From Enhydrobacter sp. (GTDB lineage: Bacteria > Pseudomonadota > Alphaproteobacteria > Reyranellales > Reyranellaceae), in NCBI GenBank assembly GCA_025808875.1, contig CP075528.1:992001-1056000 (forward strand): 64,000 nucleotides of DNA. Direction: 5' to 3'. The translations under genes were made by a program, and so were the position numbers. This document shows, piece by piece, positions 7,805 to 16,386 of the stretch (its first letter is position 1; each line of letters starts with the position of its first letter). The notes under the pieces were generated by a model that was not told where the DNA came from, ran no database searches, and saw nothing but the letters and a program-made list of their open reading frames with translations.

Positions 7805-8899
7805 TCAGGCGGCCACTTCGCGCGTCACGATCCGGTACTTGAACTTGTCCGGATCGAGCGAATCGAGAAAGCCGCGGCGGTTCTCGGCCTGGGGATACAT
7901 CAGGAAGGGAATGGGGTCTTCCTTGGAGCCAGGCAGCTTCAGGTCGTGTGCGACGTTGAAGGCGAGCCAGTTGCCTTCCCACGAGCCGAACAGTCCGTTG
8001 CGCGCCGCGACCACCTTGGGATCGGTCATGCCGAGATTGGTCGGCGGCTCCTCGAGCACGACCTTGCGCACGTCCGCCGGATCGACCGGCGTCCAGCCGC
8101 TGCCCGCCAACCACACCTCGGCGCGGCAGTGCTGGGCCTTGGTGACGTTCTCGGCGCCCGAGGTGCCGAGTGCCTTGTAGCCGAACTTCGACGGCGCCAC
8201 GCGAATGCCGTAGACGTCTCGTGCCGGCAGGCCGACCGAACGCGCCAGGGCGACGAAGAGCGCGTTGAGGTCGGCGCATTTGCCGTTGAGATTGCCGGTC
8301 CGGATCATTGTCGCGACGTCGCCGATGCCGCAGCCCAGTACCTTCGGATTGCGAAAGGTATGCTCGACGACCCAGTCGTAGAGCGCCCGCGCCTGTGCGA
8401 GGTCGCCCTGCTTGCCCTTGACGATGTCGCGCGCGGTGTCGCGCACGATGCCGTCGGTCGGCAGCAGATCGGTTGCCATCAGGTTGAGCTTGCGTTCCGC
8501 CTCGCCGAGTGCGGGTACGGAACGTTGTGCTCCCAGGCGCACGGCACGGTCTTGCGTCTGCACTTCGGTCGTCACCTCGACCCGCGGCGACTGCTGATCG
8601 GCGGCCCATTCGACGCGCAGCATCTCGGCACCGTACTTGGGGTCGCGCACCCGCTCGGCGAGGCGCGCGTTGCTGGTCCACGTCACCTTGCCGGGGCGCT
8701 GCCAGTCGTCGGCGGCAAAGGTCGGCAGGGGTATCCATGCCTTGGTCGCGCCATTGGCGGGCTCCACCTGTACGGTGAGGATGAAGCTGCGCCAGCCTCG
8801 AGGCGTGGGCGCGAAGGTGGATTGCGCGGTGGCCAGGCGCGGGGCCAGGCCGACCATGCCGGCGGCGAGGCCGGATTTCAGGATGTCACGACGATTCAC
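7805..8899 (-). CDS. Exported transglutaminase-like cysteine protease-fold protein
   Basis: A 364-aa protein starting at GTG (MNRRDILKSGLAAG), with a GGAGGA ribosome site 5-7 bases upstream. This start gives a clean Tat-type signal peptide (RRD motif, cleavage near ATAQ); the longer open frame upstream would bury it. The transglutaminase-core triad is visible: Cys in NLNGKCADLNALF, His in AQHCRAEVWL and Asp in WTPVDPADV. It probably works in the periplasm on peptides or proteins; the family includes amidases and proteases as well as cross-linkers, so the reaction is uncertain. It stands alone between the Liv operon and the cyclases and has its own hairpin terminator. Confidence 0.83.
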   Translation of the reverse strand: MNRRDILKSGLAAGMVGLAPRLATAQSTFAPTPRGWRSFILTVQVEPANGATKAWIPLPTFAADDWQRPGKVTWTSNARLAERVRDPKYGAEMLRVEWAADQQSPRVEVTTEVQTQDRAVRLGAQRSVPALGEAERKLNLMATDLLPTDGIVRDTARDIVKGKQGDLAQARALYDWVVEHTFRNPKVLGCGIGDVATMIRTGNLNGKCADLNALFVALARSVGLPARDVYGIRVAPSKFGYKALGTSGAENVTKAQHCRAEVWLAGSGWTPVDPADVRKVVLEEPPTNLGMTDPKVVAARNGLFGSWEGNWLAFNVAHDLKLPGSKEDPIPFLMYPQAENRRGFLDSLDPDKFKYRIVTREVAA

Positions 8900-9053
8900 A
8901 ATGTTCCTCCCGAAGTCCCGAACGACCGGAGAGGTTGAGGCAGACCGGCGTCGGGCTGCCTCGGGTCCATCCCGGACCGACCCGCGCCGCACGCGGCAGC
9001 GGTCTGTACCGAAGACGCGAACAGTGAAGACGAAGGGCGGAGTCGTCAACCGA

Positions 9054-9770
9054 TCACAGGCCGAGATAGGCCTGCCGCACGCGATCGTTGGCCAGCAACT
9101 CCGCGCCCGGCCCGGACAGTTCGATGCGGCCGTTCTCGAGCACGTAGCCGCGATTGGCGATCCTGAGCGACGCCATCACGTTCTGCTCGACCAGCAGCAG
9201 CGTGAGCCCTTCCTCGTTCAGCCGATGCACGATGCGAAAGACCTCGTGCACGATCGTCGGGGCGAGGCCGAGCGAGGGCTCGTCGAACATGATGAGCCGC
9301 GGCTGCCCCATGAGGCAGCGTCCGATGGCCAGCATCTGCTGCTCGCCCCCGGAGAGGGTGCCCGCCGCCTGGCGTCGCCGCTCGGCGAGCCGCGGAAAGA
9401 GCCCGAACACACGCTCCAGCGTGGCCTTCTCGGCGGCACGCGAGCGTTTGAGCACGGCGCCCATCTCGAGGTTCTCCAGGACGCTGAGATTGGGGAAGAC
9501 CTGCCGGCCTTCGGCGACATGGCCTATGCCCGCCTCGCAGACACGATGGCTCGGCCAGCCGGTGATGTCGCTGCCGTCGAACGTGACCCGCCCGACCCTG
9601 GGTTTCTCGATGCCATGGATGGCGCGGATCAGCGAGCTCTTGCCTGCGCCGTTGGCCCCGACAATGGCGACGATCTCGCCGGACGCGATGTCGAGCGAGA
9701 CGCCGGCCAGCGCCTGGGCGTCGCCATAGTAGAGGTCGAGGTCGGCGACCTGGAGAAGGGGCGTGTTCAC
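9054..9770 (-). CDS. livF: Branched-chain amino acid-type ABC transporter, ATP-binding protein LivF
   Basis: A 238-aa ATPase, last gene of the livJHMGF-like operon, powering uptake of an amino acid or small carboxylate. It has Walker A GANGAGKSSL, signature LSGGEQQML and Walker B LIMFDEPSLGLAP, with the LivF-type C-terminus ending RQAYLGL. The ATG overlaps the livG stop by 4 bases. Family members carry leucine, urea, short amides or aromatic acids, so the substrate is open. Confidence 0.9.
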   Translation of the reverse strand: MNTPLLQVADLDLYYGDAQALAGVSLDIASGEIVAIVGANGAGKSSLIRAIHGIEKPRVGRVTFDGSDITGWPSHRVCEAGIGHVAEGRQVFPNLSVLENLEMGAVLKRSRAAEKATLERVFGLFPRLAERRRQAAGTLSGGEQQMLAIGRCLMGQPRLIMFDEPSLGLAPTIVHEVFRIVHRLNEEGLTLLLVEQNVMASLRIANRGYVLENGRIELSGPGAELLANDRVRQAYLGL

Positions 9771-10498
9771 AGCGCCTCCTCGTCGCCGAGATACACGTCG
9801 AGCACCGCCTGATTGCGCGAGATTTGCTGCGGTGTGCCTTCGGCGATCTTTTCGCCGTAGCTCACCACCACGATCTCGGCGGCGAGCGCCATGACCGCGC
9901 GCATCACGTGCTCGATGAGCAGGATGGTGATGCCGGTCTGCCGATTGAGGTCACGCAGGAAGGCGACCATGACGTCGACCTCGGTCGGTCGAAGTCCGGC
10001 CATCACCTCGTCCAGCAACAGGAGCTTGGGTTCGGTGGCGAGGGCGCGTGCCACTTCGAGCCGCTTGCGGTCGGGCAGGGTGAGGCTTTCGGCGAGGTGA
10101 TGCCGACGGTCGTGCAGGCCGAGCCTGTCCAGGATGGCATCGGCCTTGGTGCGCGCATCGTCGAGTCGCCGAAGGTGGTGCAATGCACCCACGGTGACGT
10201 TCTCCAGCACGCTCAGCCCCCTGAACGGCTTGACGATCTGGAAAGTGCGGCCGACACCCGCGGCGCAGACCCGGTCGGGCCGCAGCCCCGAGATGCGCCG
10301 GCCGTCGAGCATGACCGTCCCGGCGTTCGGCGCGAACACGCCCGCGATCATGTTGAAGATCGTCGTCTTGCCCGCGCCGTTCGGGCCGATCAGGGCGTGA
10401 ACGGCGCCGTCCGGCACGGTGAAGCTGACATCGTGCACCGCGCGCAGGCCGCGAAAACTCTTGGCCACGCCGGCGAGTTCGAGCCGGGCACCGTTCAT
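9767..10498 (-). CDS. livG: Branched-chain amino acid-type ABC transporter, ATP-binding protein LivG
   Basis: A 243-aa ATPase with Walker A GPNGAGKTTI and Walker B LLLLDEVMAGL, followed by LivG-type features (LIEHVMRAVMAL). The usual LSGGQ signature is replaced by LTLPDRKRLEVARAL, a variant I recall from some LivG-like subfamilies. The start MNGARLELAGVAKSF at 10498 overlaps the livM stop by 4 bases and the gene overlaps livF by 4, so expression is tightly coupled. It pairs with LivF on the LivHM permease. Confidence 0.9.
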   Translation of the reverse strand: MNGARLELAGVAKSFRGLRAVHDVSFTVPDGAVHALIGPNGAGKTTIFNMIAGVFAPNAGTVMLDGRRISGLRPDRVCAAGVGRTFQIVKPFRGLSVLENVTVGALHHLRRLDDARTKADAILDRLGLHDRRHHLAESLTLPDRKRLEVARALATEPKLLLLDEVMAGLRPTEVDVMVAFLRDLNRQTGITILLIEHVMRAVMALAAEIVVVSYGEKIAEGTPQQISRNQAVLDVYLGDEEAL

Positions 10499-11496
10499 CG
10501 CCGGCGCTCCGTCATGCCGAGCTTCCCGGCCAGCCACGGCCAAATCCCGGCCGGCCGGTACATGACGATCACCAGCAGGGCGAGGCCATAGAAGATCTGC
10601 TTCATGCCGGGGATGTGGAAATACTCGCTGGCATCGGTGAAGATCTCGCCGAGGCCGGTGAGCACCACCGCGCCGACGATCGGGCCGAACAGCGTCCCCA
10701 GGCCGCCGATGATCGGCGCCAGCGTCATCTCGATCGACCGGCCGATGGCGAAGGCGGTCTCCGGAAAGAGGTTGTTGTAGTAGAAAGCGTTCCACACGCC
10801 GGCCACGGCCGTCAGCCCCGCCGAGATCATCATCGCCAGCATCTTGCAGCGCAGGACCGGCACGCCGACGGCCTGCGCCGCCTCGGCGTCCTCGCGAATG
10901 GCCAGCCAATAGCGACCGAGCCGGCTTTCCAGCAAAGCCCGGCACAGGATGAAGGCGCCCACGGCCAGCGCCAGGATCACATAGTAGAAGAGCACCGGCC
11001 CGCCGCGCAGATTGGCGAGGTCGACGACGTCGCGCTCGACTCTGAGGAACAGGCCAGCCGAACCGCCGGCCCACTGCCAGTGATCGAAGGCGATGCGCGT
11101 GAACTCGGCAAAGGCGATGGTGAGCAGGGCGAAGTAGACGCCGGCCAGTGAAAAGCGGAAGCCGAGATAGCCGACGATCGCACCGGCCGCGACGGCCGCC
11201 GCGATGGCGGCCAGGACGCCGATCCACGGCCCGATGCCGTAGTGAAAGAAGAGGCCGGCCGCAACATAGCCGCCCAGCCCGGCATAGAGCGCGTGGCCGA
11301 GGGAGAGCTGGCCGGCGAAGCCCATCAGGATGTTCCAAGCCTGACCGATATAGGCGAAGTAGAGGATCAGGATCAGGACCGATAGGCCGTATTTGCCGAC
11401 CAGCGCCGGTGCGATCAGCAGCAGGCCAAGCAGGATCGCGAGCGCCCACAGGGCCCGCGGCGGGCTGTCGCCGACCAGGCGGCGCACCAGCGTCAT
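10495..11496 (-). CDS. livM: Branched-chain amino acid-type ABC transporter permease LivM
   Basis: A 333-aa inner-membrane permease with about 9-10 hydrophobic segments. Recognisable LivM blocks are LILYFAYIGQAWNILMGFAGQLSLGHALYAGLGGYVAA near the N-terminus and REDAEAAQAVGVPVLRCK, the cytoplasmic coupling loop that contacts the ATPases. The start MTLVRRLVGDSPPRA at 11496 is chosen because it gives a 4-base overlap with livH; the frame open further upstream is livH in another frame. It forms the channel with LivH. Confidence 0.9.
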   Translation of the reverse strand: MTLVRRLVGDSPPRALWALAILLGLLLIAPALVGKYGLSVLILILYFAYIGQAWNILMGFAGQLSLGHALYAGLGGYVAAGLFFHYGIGPWIGVLAAIAAAVAAGAIVGYLGFRFSLAGVYFALLTIAFAEFTRIAFDHWQWAGGSAGLFLRVERDVVDLANLRGGPVLFYYVILALAVGAFILCRALLESRLGRYWLAIREDAEAAQAVGVPVLRCKMLAMMISAGLTAVAGVWNAFYYNNLFPETAFAIGRSIEMTLAPIIGGLGTLFGPIVGAVVLTGLGEIFTDASEYFHIPGMKQIFYGLALLVIVMYRPAGIWPWLAGKLGMTERRR

Positions 11497-12377
11497 CGCA
11501 TCTCCCGCCGTCCGAGCAGACCTTGCGGGCGAAGGAGCAACACGACGATCAGCAGGCCGAAGCTGAACATGCTCTTGAGCGACGGCTCGACCAGCAGGCC
11601 CGCCACCGCCTCGCTGACGCCGATCAGCAGGCCGCCAAGCAGGGCGCCGGTCATGCTGCCGAGCCCGCCGACGATGACGATGACGAAGGCGAGCAGTGTG
11701 TATTCGGCGGCGAGGAAGGGCGTCACCGGAATGATCGTGATCATGAGCGCTCCCGCGGCACCGACGCAGGCGGCGCCGATGCCGAAGGTGAAGGCGTAGA
11801 GGCGCTTCACGTCGAGGCCGACCACGAGTGCGCCCATGTGATTGTCGGCCGAGGCGCGGATCGCCTTGCCGGTGCGGGTCCGCGTGAAGAAGAGCCACAG
11901 CAGCAGGGTGATGCCCGCGGCGGCGAGGGCGGCATGCAGGCGCACGGCGTCGAACACCAGCGGTCCGAGCTCGTAGGAATCGAACTGCGCCTCGAGCTGC
12001 ACGCCTCTGGCATCCGGCCCGGCGATGGCGAGGCACAGATTGACCAGCAGGATGGCGATGGCGAGCAGCAAGAGGAACTGCTGATGCTCCGGCCGATTGA
12101 TGAAGGGGGAGATCACGCCGAGCTGCAGCGCATAGCCGGCGGCGAAGAAGAGCAGGGCGATCGCCGGCAGGCTGAGCATGGGGTTGATCTCGGCCTGGTC
12201 GAAACCGAGCCAGGCCAGGAACATGCCGACCACCATCATCTCGCCGTGCGCAAAGTTGACCACGCGCATGACGCCGAAGATCACCGACAGGCCGAGCGCC
12301 ATGAGGCCGTAGACCATGCCGGTCAACAGCCCCTTGGCGACGGCCTGGGCGAGCGAGAGAAGAAGGTCGGGGGTCAA
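11493..12377 (-). CDS. livH: Branched-chain amino acid-type ABC transporter permease LivH
   Basis: A 294-aa permease with about eight membrane spans. The LivH hallmarks are GMVYGLMALGLSVIFGVMRVVNFAHGEMMVVG in the first third and the coupling loop TRTGKAIRASADNHMGALVVGLDV. It follows livJ by 13 bases and overlaps livM by 4. Length and order (J-H-M-G-F) are standard. It transports the ligand delivered by the binding protein encoded just upstream. Confidence 0.9.
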   Translation of the reverse strand: MTPDLLLSLAQAVAKGLLTGMVYGLMALGLSVIFGVMRVVNFAHGEMMVVGMFLAWLGFDQAEINPMLSLPAIALLFFAAGYALQLGVISPFINRPEHQQFLLLLAIAILLVNLCLAIAGPDARGVQLEAQFDSYELGPLVFDAVRLHAALAAAGITLLLWLFFTRTRTGKAIRASADNHMGALVVGLDVKRLYAFTFGIGAACVGAAGALMITIIPVTPFLAAEYTLLAFVIVIVGGLGSMTGALLGGLLIGVSEAVAGLLVEPSLKSMFSFGLLIVVLLLRPQGLLGRREMR

Positions 12378-12390
12378 AGCGCCCGGATCG

Positions 12391-13641
12391 TCAGGTCCGC
12401 CGCTTGTCGTTCCAACCCGGCATCGGGAAGACCAGCTCGGCGGCCGCCGATTCCTTGGGCAGCACGACGGTGGGCTTGCGCTTCAGGTTCTGCACGGCCG
12501 ATGCCTTGATGTTGACGTTCTGGCCCTTGGCATCGAACTGGATCGGCCCGCCGATGATGACGTGCTGGTCGATCTTGATGCCCTTCAACGCGGCCATGAG
12601 CTCGTCCGGCTTGGTCGATTTGGCCGCCAGCCAGGCGTGGGCCGCCACCAGCAACCCTTCGAAGGTGAAGCCGGCGTTGATGTCGAGCTGGTTGGCCGGG
12701 AACTTGGCGGTGTGGTGCTTCTCCAGCGAAGCCGTCATCGCCGCCTTGGGATCGAGCCACGGCACGTTCGAGATGTGGAACTCGCCGTACTTGCCCATGG
12801 TCTTGAGGAAGTCCTGCTCGTAGAGGCCCGGCGCGCCGGGATTCATCACCACCATCGGCTCCCAGCGCTGCTTGACCAGTTCCTGGACCAGGAGCTTGGC
12901 GTCGTTCAGCCGGGTCACCGGCATCAGCATGTCGGCCTTGGTCGCCTTGGCCTTGCCGACCTCGACGGCGAGATCCTTGGCCGCCGGATCGTAGGAGATG
13001 GTGTCGACGATCTGATAGGGCATCTCCATCCTCGGGAAGAGGCCCTTGATGCCGTTCATCATCGCCGTGCCGAAGGTGTCGTTGATGCTCATCAGCACCG
13101 CCGTCTTGGGCGTGGCGCCGCCGACCTTGAATATCTCCTTGTGCAAAGCCAGGGCACCGGTGATCAGCATCGGCGCGGTCGGGAAGTTGCGGACGACGAA
13201 CTTGTAGCCCTGCTCGGTGATCTGCGGGGCGGCCGCGATGTTGACGACGAGCGGCACGCCACGTTGCTCGGCGACCTGCGCGATCGCGATCGTCTGGCCC
13301 GAATCGAAGGCGCCGACCAGCATCTGCGCGCCGGCGTCGATCGCCTTCTCGGCCTGGATGCGCGCCACATCGGGCTTGGATTCGGTGTCGTAGTTCATGA
13401 TCTCGAGCTTCACCGGCATCTTCATGTCGGCGAACACGTCGTTGGCGACGTCGCCGCCACGCCGGCAGGCCTGGCCGATCTGGGCCTGGATGCCCGACGT
13501 CGGCAGAAGCAGCGCGACCTTGAGGTTGGCCGGCGTCTGGCCGTGGGCGTAACGCAACGGCAGCGGTGCGCCGAGCAACGTGGCGCCGGCGAGCGCGGCG
13601 CGACCGAAACGACGGCGGGTGTACCGATTGTGGTTGGTCAT
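12391..13641 (-). CDS. Periplasmic substrate-binding protein of the Liv ABC transporter (LivJ/K type)
   Basis: A 416-aa binding protein, first gene of the operon. The N-terminus carries a Tat-like signal (YTRRRFGRAALAGATLLGAP) cleaved near AHGQ, then the fold-type-I start NLKVALLLPTSGIQAQIGQACRRGG. The family usually binds amino acids, amides or aromatic acids; the ligand cannot be told. A TATAGT hexamer on the minus strand (13670-13675) is a plausible -10 in the 67-bp divergent gap shared with the ureide gene. Nothing in the adjacent genes fixes the substrate. Confidence 0.88.
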   Translation of the reverse strand: MTNHNRYTRRRFGRAALAGATLLGAPLPLRYAHGQTPANLKVALLLPTSGIQAQIGQACRRGGDVANDVFADMKMPVKLEIMNYDTESKPDVARIQAEKAIDAGAQMLVGAFDSGQTIAIAQVAEQRGVPLVVNIAAAPQITEQGYKFVVRNFPTAPMLITGALALHKEIFKVGGATPKTAVLMSINDTFGTAMMNGIKGLFPRMEMPYQIVDTISYDPAAKDLAVEVGKAKATKADMLMPVTRLNDAKLLVQELVKQRWEPMVVMNPGAPGLYEQDFLKTMGKYGEFHISNVPWLDPKAAMTASLEKHHTAKFPANQLDINAGFTFEGLLVAAHAWLAAKSTKPDELMAALKGIKIDQHVIIGGPIQFDAKGQNVNIKASAVQNLKRKPTVVLPKESAAAELVFPMPGWNDKRRT

Positions 13642-13708
13642 GCGACCCCTCCCAGTGTTTTCTGACCGAACTATAGGGAGGGCTGCGGCGACATGCTAGT
13701 TCGTAGAC

Positions 13709-14590
13709 ATGACGGTAAGCATAGCTGACCTAAACCGGCTGGCGGCCGCGGACTTCGAAGCCGCGGTCGCCGACACCTTCGAGCGCGCGCCCTGGGTGGC
13801 GCGGGCGGTGGCCGGCCGGCGTCCCTTTGCCGGGGTGAGCGAGCTGCATGCGGCGATGATGAGCATCGTCCACGCCGCCCCGCGCGATGCGCAGCTTGCG
13901 TTCCTGAGGGAACATCCCGACCTCGCCGGCAAGGCGGCGCGGCGGGGCGACGTGACCGACGATTCCCGCCGCGAGCAGGCGGGCGTCGGCCTCGACACGC
14001 TGAGCGAGGAGGAGTTCGCCCGTTTCCATCGGCTGAACGACGCCTACCGGGCGAAGTTCGGCTTTCCCTTCATCGTGTGCGTGCGCCGGCACACGCGCGA
14101 TTCGATCCTGACCCAGTTCGAGCGGCGGCTGGGCAACGACGCCGCGACCGAGTTCGCCGCCGCCCTGCAGGAAGTCTTTCGCATCACGAGGCTGCGCGTG
14201 GTGGCCAAGGTGACGGGCGAGAACGTTCCCAAGGTCGACGGCCGGCTGAGCACGCACGTGCTCGACATCCACGCCGGCCGGCCGGCTGCCGGCATGGCGA
14301 TCGAGCTCTACGAGGGCGTGGGCGAACGCTGGCACCGCATCGCCAGCGCCGTCACCAACGCCGACGGCCGCACCGACCGGCCATTGATCGCCGGCCGGCC
14401 CGTACCAATCGGCCGCTACGAATTGCGTTTCGCCGTCGGTGACCATTTCCGCAGCAGGGGCATCGAGCGCGGCGATCCGTCGTTCCTCGACATCGTGCCG
14501 CTGCGCTTTTCCGTGGCCGAGCCGGAGGAGCACTACCACGTCCCGCTGCTCTGTACGCCGTGGAGCTATTCGACGTATCGTGGAAGCTGA
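13709..14590 (+). CDS. uraD: Fused OHCU decarboxylase / 5-hydroxyisourate hydrolase
   Basis: A 293-aa two-domain enzyme covering both steps after urate oxidase. Residues 1-167 are 2-oxo-4-hydroxy-4-carboxy-5-ureidoimidazoline decarboxylase (FLREHPDLAGKAA and FGFPFIVCVR blocks). Residues ~178-293 are a transthyretin-like hydroxyisourate hydrolase (LSTHVLDIHAGRPAAGM and the C-terminal YRGS signature). In vivo the hydrolase acts first and the decarboxylase second, giving S-allantoin. The fusion order is known in some Proteobacteria. The gene diverges from livJ and sits 15 bases before an aldehyde dehydrogenase. No urate oxidase or xanthine dehydrogenase small subunits are in the window, though an adenine deaminase lies at 41 kb. 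Confidence 0.93.
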   Translation: MTVSIADLNRLAAADFEAAVADTFERAPWVARAVAGRRPFAGVSELHAAMMSIVHAAPRDAQLAFLREHPDLAGKAARRGDVTDDSRREQAGVGLDTLSEEEFARFHRLNDAYRAKFGFPFIVCVRRHTRDSILTQFERRLGNDAATEFAAALQEVFRITRLRVVAKVTGENVPKVDGRLSTHVLDIHAGRPAAGMAIELYEGVGERWHRIASAVTNADGRTDRPLIAGRPVPIGRYELRFAVGDHFRSRGIERGDPSFLDIVPLRFSVAEPEEHYHVPLLCTPWSYSTYRGS

Positions 14591-14605
14591 CGAACGGAGG
14601 AAACG

Positions 14606-16045
14606 ATGGTCACTTACAGCGATGTCTCCCTGATGATTGACGGTGCCTGGACGAAGGGCGCCAACGGCCGCACGATCCCGATCGTCAATCCGGCGACCGA
14701 GGAAGTGATCGGCCAGCTCGCCCACGCCGAGAAGGTCGACCTCGATCGCGCGCTCGCCGCCGCCGACAAGGCGTTCAGACAGTGGAAGAAGGTCTCGGCC
14801 TACGAGCGCTACAAGATCATGCGCAAGGCGGCCGACCTGATGCGCCAGCGCCTCGACGACATCGCCGCCATGATGACGATGGAGCAGGGCAAGCCGCTCG
14901 CCGAGGCCAAGGTCGAGACCAACCTCGCCGCCGACATCATCGACTGGATGGCCGAGGAGGGCCGCCGCACCTACGGACGCATCGTGCCGGCGCGCGCCGA
15001 GAACGTGCATCAGCTCGTCATGAAGGAGCCGGTCGGCCCGGTCGCCGCCTTCACGCCCTGGAATTTCCCGATCAACCAGGTGGTGCGCAAGGCATCGGCC
15101 GCGATCGCCACCGGCTGCTCGATCATCGTCAAGGGACCGGAAGACACGCCCGGCTCCTGCGCCCAGCTCATCAAGGCCTTCGTCGACGCCGGCGTCCCGG
15201 CGGGCGTGATCCAGCTCGTCTACGGCGTGCCGTCGGAGATCAGCGAATACCTGATCCCCCATCCGATCATCAAGAAGGTGACCTTCACCGGTTCGACGCC
15301 GGTCGGCAAGCAGCTCGCCGCGCTGGCCGGCGCGCACATGAAGCGGGTCACCATGGAACTCGGCGGGCACGCGCCGGCCATCGTGTTCGAGGACGCCGAC
15401 CTCGAACAGGCGGTCAACATCCTGGGCGCCAACAAGTTCAGGAACGCGGGCCAGGTCTGCGTCGCGCCGACGCGCTTCCTGGTGCACGAGAAGGTCTACC
15501 CGGAGTTCGTGGAGCGCTTCACCGCCTTCGCCAAGAACTTGAAGGTGGGCAACGGACTCGAGGCCGACACCAGGATGGGCCCGCTGGTCGCCGAGCGCCG
15601 CCTGCACGCGATGGACACTTTCGTGAGCGATGCCATCTCCAAGGGCGCCAAGATCAAGACCGGCGGCCAGCGCAAGGGCAACAAGGGCTATTTCTACGAG
15701 CCCACCGTGATGACCGACGTGCCGCTCGACGCCAAGATCATGAACGACGAGCCGTTCGGTCCGCTGGCGCCGATCACGCCGTTCAAGGATTTCGACGGCG
15801 TGATGAAGGAGGCGAACCGCCTGCCGTGGGGCCTCGCGGCCTACGCCTACACGAAGAACACCAAGACCATGGCGCAGGTCGGCGCCGCGCTGGAGAGCGG
15901 CATGGTGTCGATCAACCACCACGGGCTCGCCCTGCCGGAGGTGCCGTTCGGCGGCATCAAGGATTCGGGCTACGGCTCGGAGGGCGGCCTCGAGGCGCTC
16001 GAGGCCTACCTCAACACCAAGTTCGTCAGCACGCTCGGCATGTAG
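14606..16045 (+). CDS. NAD(P)-dependent aldehyde dehydrogenase (succinate-semialdehyde dehydrogenase-like)
   Basis: A 479-aa aldehyde dehydrogenase oxidising an aldehyde to the acid. It has the catalytic Cys in [12 protein letters not shown], the general-base Glu in [10 protein letters not shown], the cofactor loop [10 protein letters not shown], and [13 protein letters not shown]. The overall look is of the GabD/SSADH class, but substrate calls in this superfamily are unreliable. It starts after a strong ribosome site (GGAGGA), 15 bases behind the ureide gene, so the two are probably cotranscribed. A perfect hairpin terminator lies 22 bases past the stop. Confidence 0.88.
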   Translation: MVTYSDVSLMIDGAWTKGANGRTIPIVNPATEEVIGQLAHAEKVDLDRALAAADKAFRQWKKVSAYERYKIMRKAADLMRQRLDDIAAMMTMEQGKPLAEAKVETNLAADIIDWMAEEGRRTYGRIVPARAENVHQLVMKEPVGPVAAFTPWNFPINQVVRKASAAIATGCSIIVKGPEDTPGSCAQLIKAFVDAGVPAGVIQLVYGVPSEISEYLIPHPIIKKVTFTGSTPVGKQLAALAGAHMKRVTMELGGHAPAIVFEDADLEQAVNILGANKFRNAGQVCVAPTRFLVHEKVYPEFVERFTAFAKNLKVGNGLEADTRMGPLVAERRLHAMDTFVSDAISKGAKIKTGGQRKGNKGYFYEPTVMTDVPLDAKIMNDEPFGPLAPITPFKDFDGVMKEANRLPWGLAAYAYTKNTKTMAQVGAALESGMVSINHHGLALPEVPFGGIKDSGYGSEGGLEALEAYLNTKFVSTLGM

Positions 16046-16066
16046 GCCGACGGCGGCCGGAACGAG

Positions 16067-16094
16067 AAGAAGCGCCGGTCGTCCGGCGCTTCTT
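16067..16094. terminator. Intrinsic-type terminator after the aldehyde dehydrogenase gene
   Basis: A perfect 12-bp stem, AAGAAGCGCCGG and CCGGCGCTTCTT, with a TCGT tetraloop, followed by GCGTTT. The T/A-rich foot of the stem supplies a short U-tract on either strand, so it could also end a weak minus-strand transcript arriving from 16.2 kb. Confidence 0.8.
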
Positions 16095-16130
16095 GCGTTT
16101 GGGACGACGCAACGGCGTCGCCGCCGATTT

Positions 16131-16238
16131 CTAATCGACCTTGGCGCCCGACGATGCGAACGAGCACTTGCCGGGGTCGGCCTTCAACAGCGCGATCACG
16201 CCCGCGAGGACGAGCCTCCGGCGAGGCGGCAACAACAC
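16131..16238 (-). CDS. Possible 35-aa small ORF (doubtful)
   Basis: The ~340-bp stretch between the aldehyde dehydrogenase and the Bug gene holds no convincing long gene. On the minus strand a GTG-started 35-residue frame (MLLPPRRRLVLAGVIA...) reads to a TAG, with a short hydrophobic stretch and a lone Cys. An ATG with a good GGAGGAA site lies ten bases upstream in a different frame, so a one-base shift would join them (MKKGVV...). It may be a tiny secreted peptide gene, a frameshifted relic or chance. I do not recognise it. Confidence 0.2.
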   Translation of the reverse strand: MLLPPRRRLVLAGVIALLKADPGKCSFASSGAKVD

Positions 16239-16386
16239 CTTTCTTCATGAGATTTCCTCCACCACAATACTCACCGCCAACGCGGCGCGATCTGTACATG
16301 ACCGCGGTTGCGGCGCATGCGGGAATTCGCGATCCGAAGCGCGGCAGCGCGTGCCGCGTGGCGACGAGGGCAAGATGGAGGGCAAG

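Noticed and set aside
13730..15922. A ~730-codon minus-strand frame opposite the ureide enzyme and aldehyde dehydrogenase
   Set aside because: It is His/Asp/Arg-rich low-complexity translation with no motif, and both plus-strand genes have clear catalytic residues.
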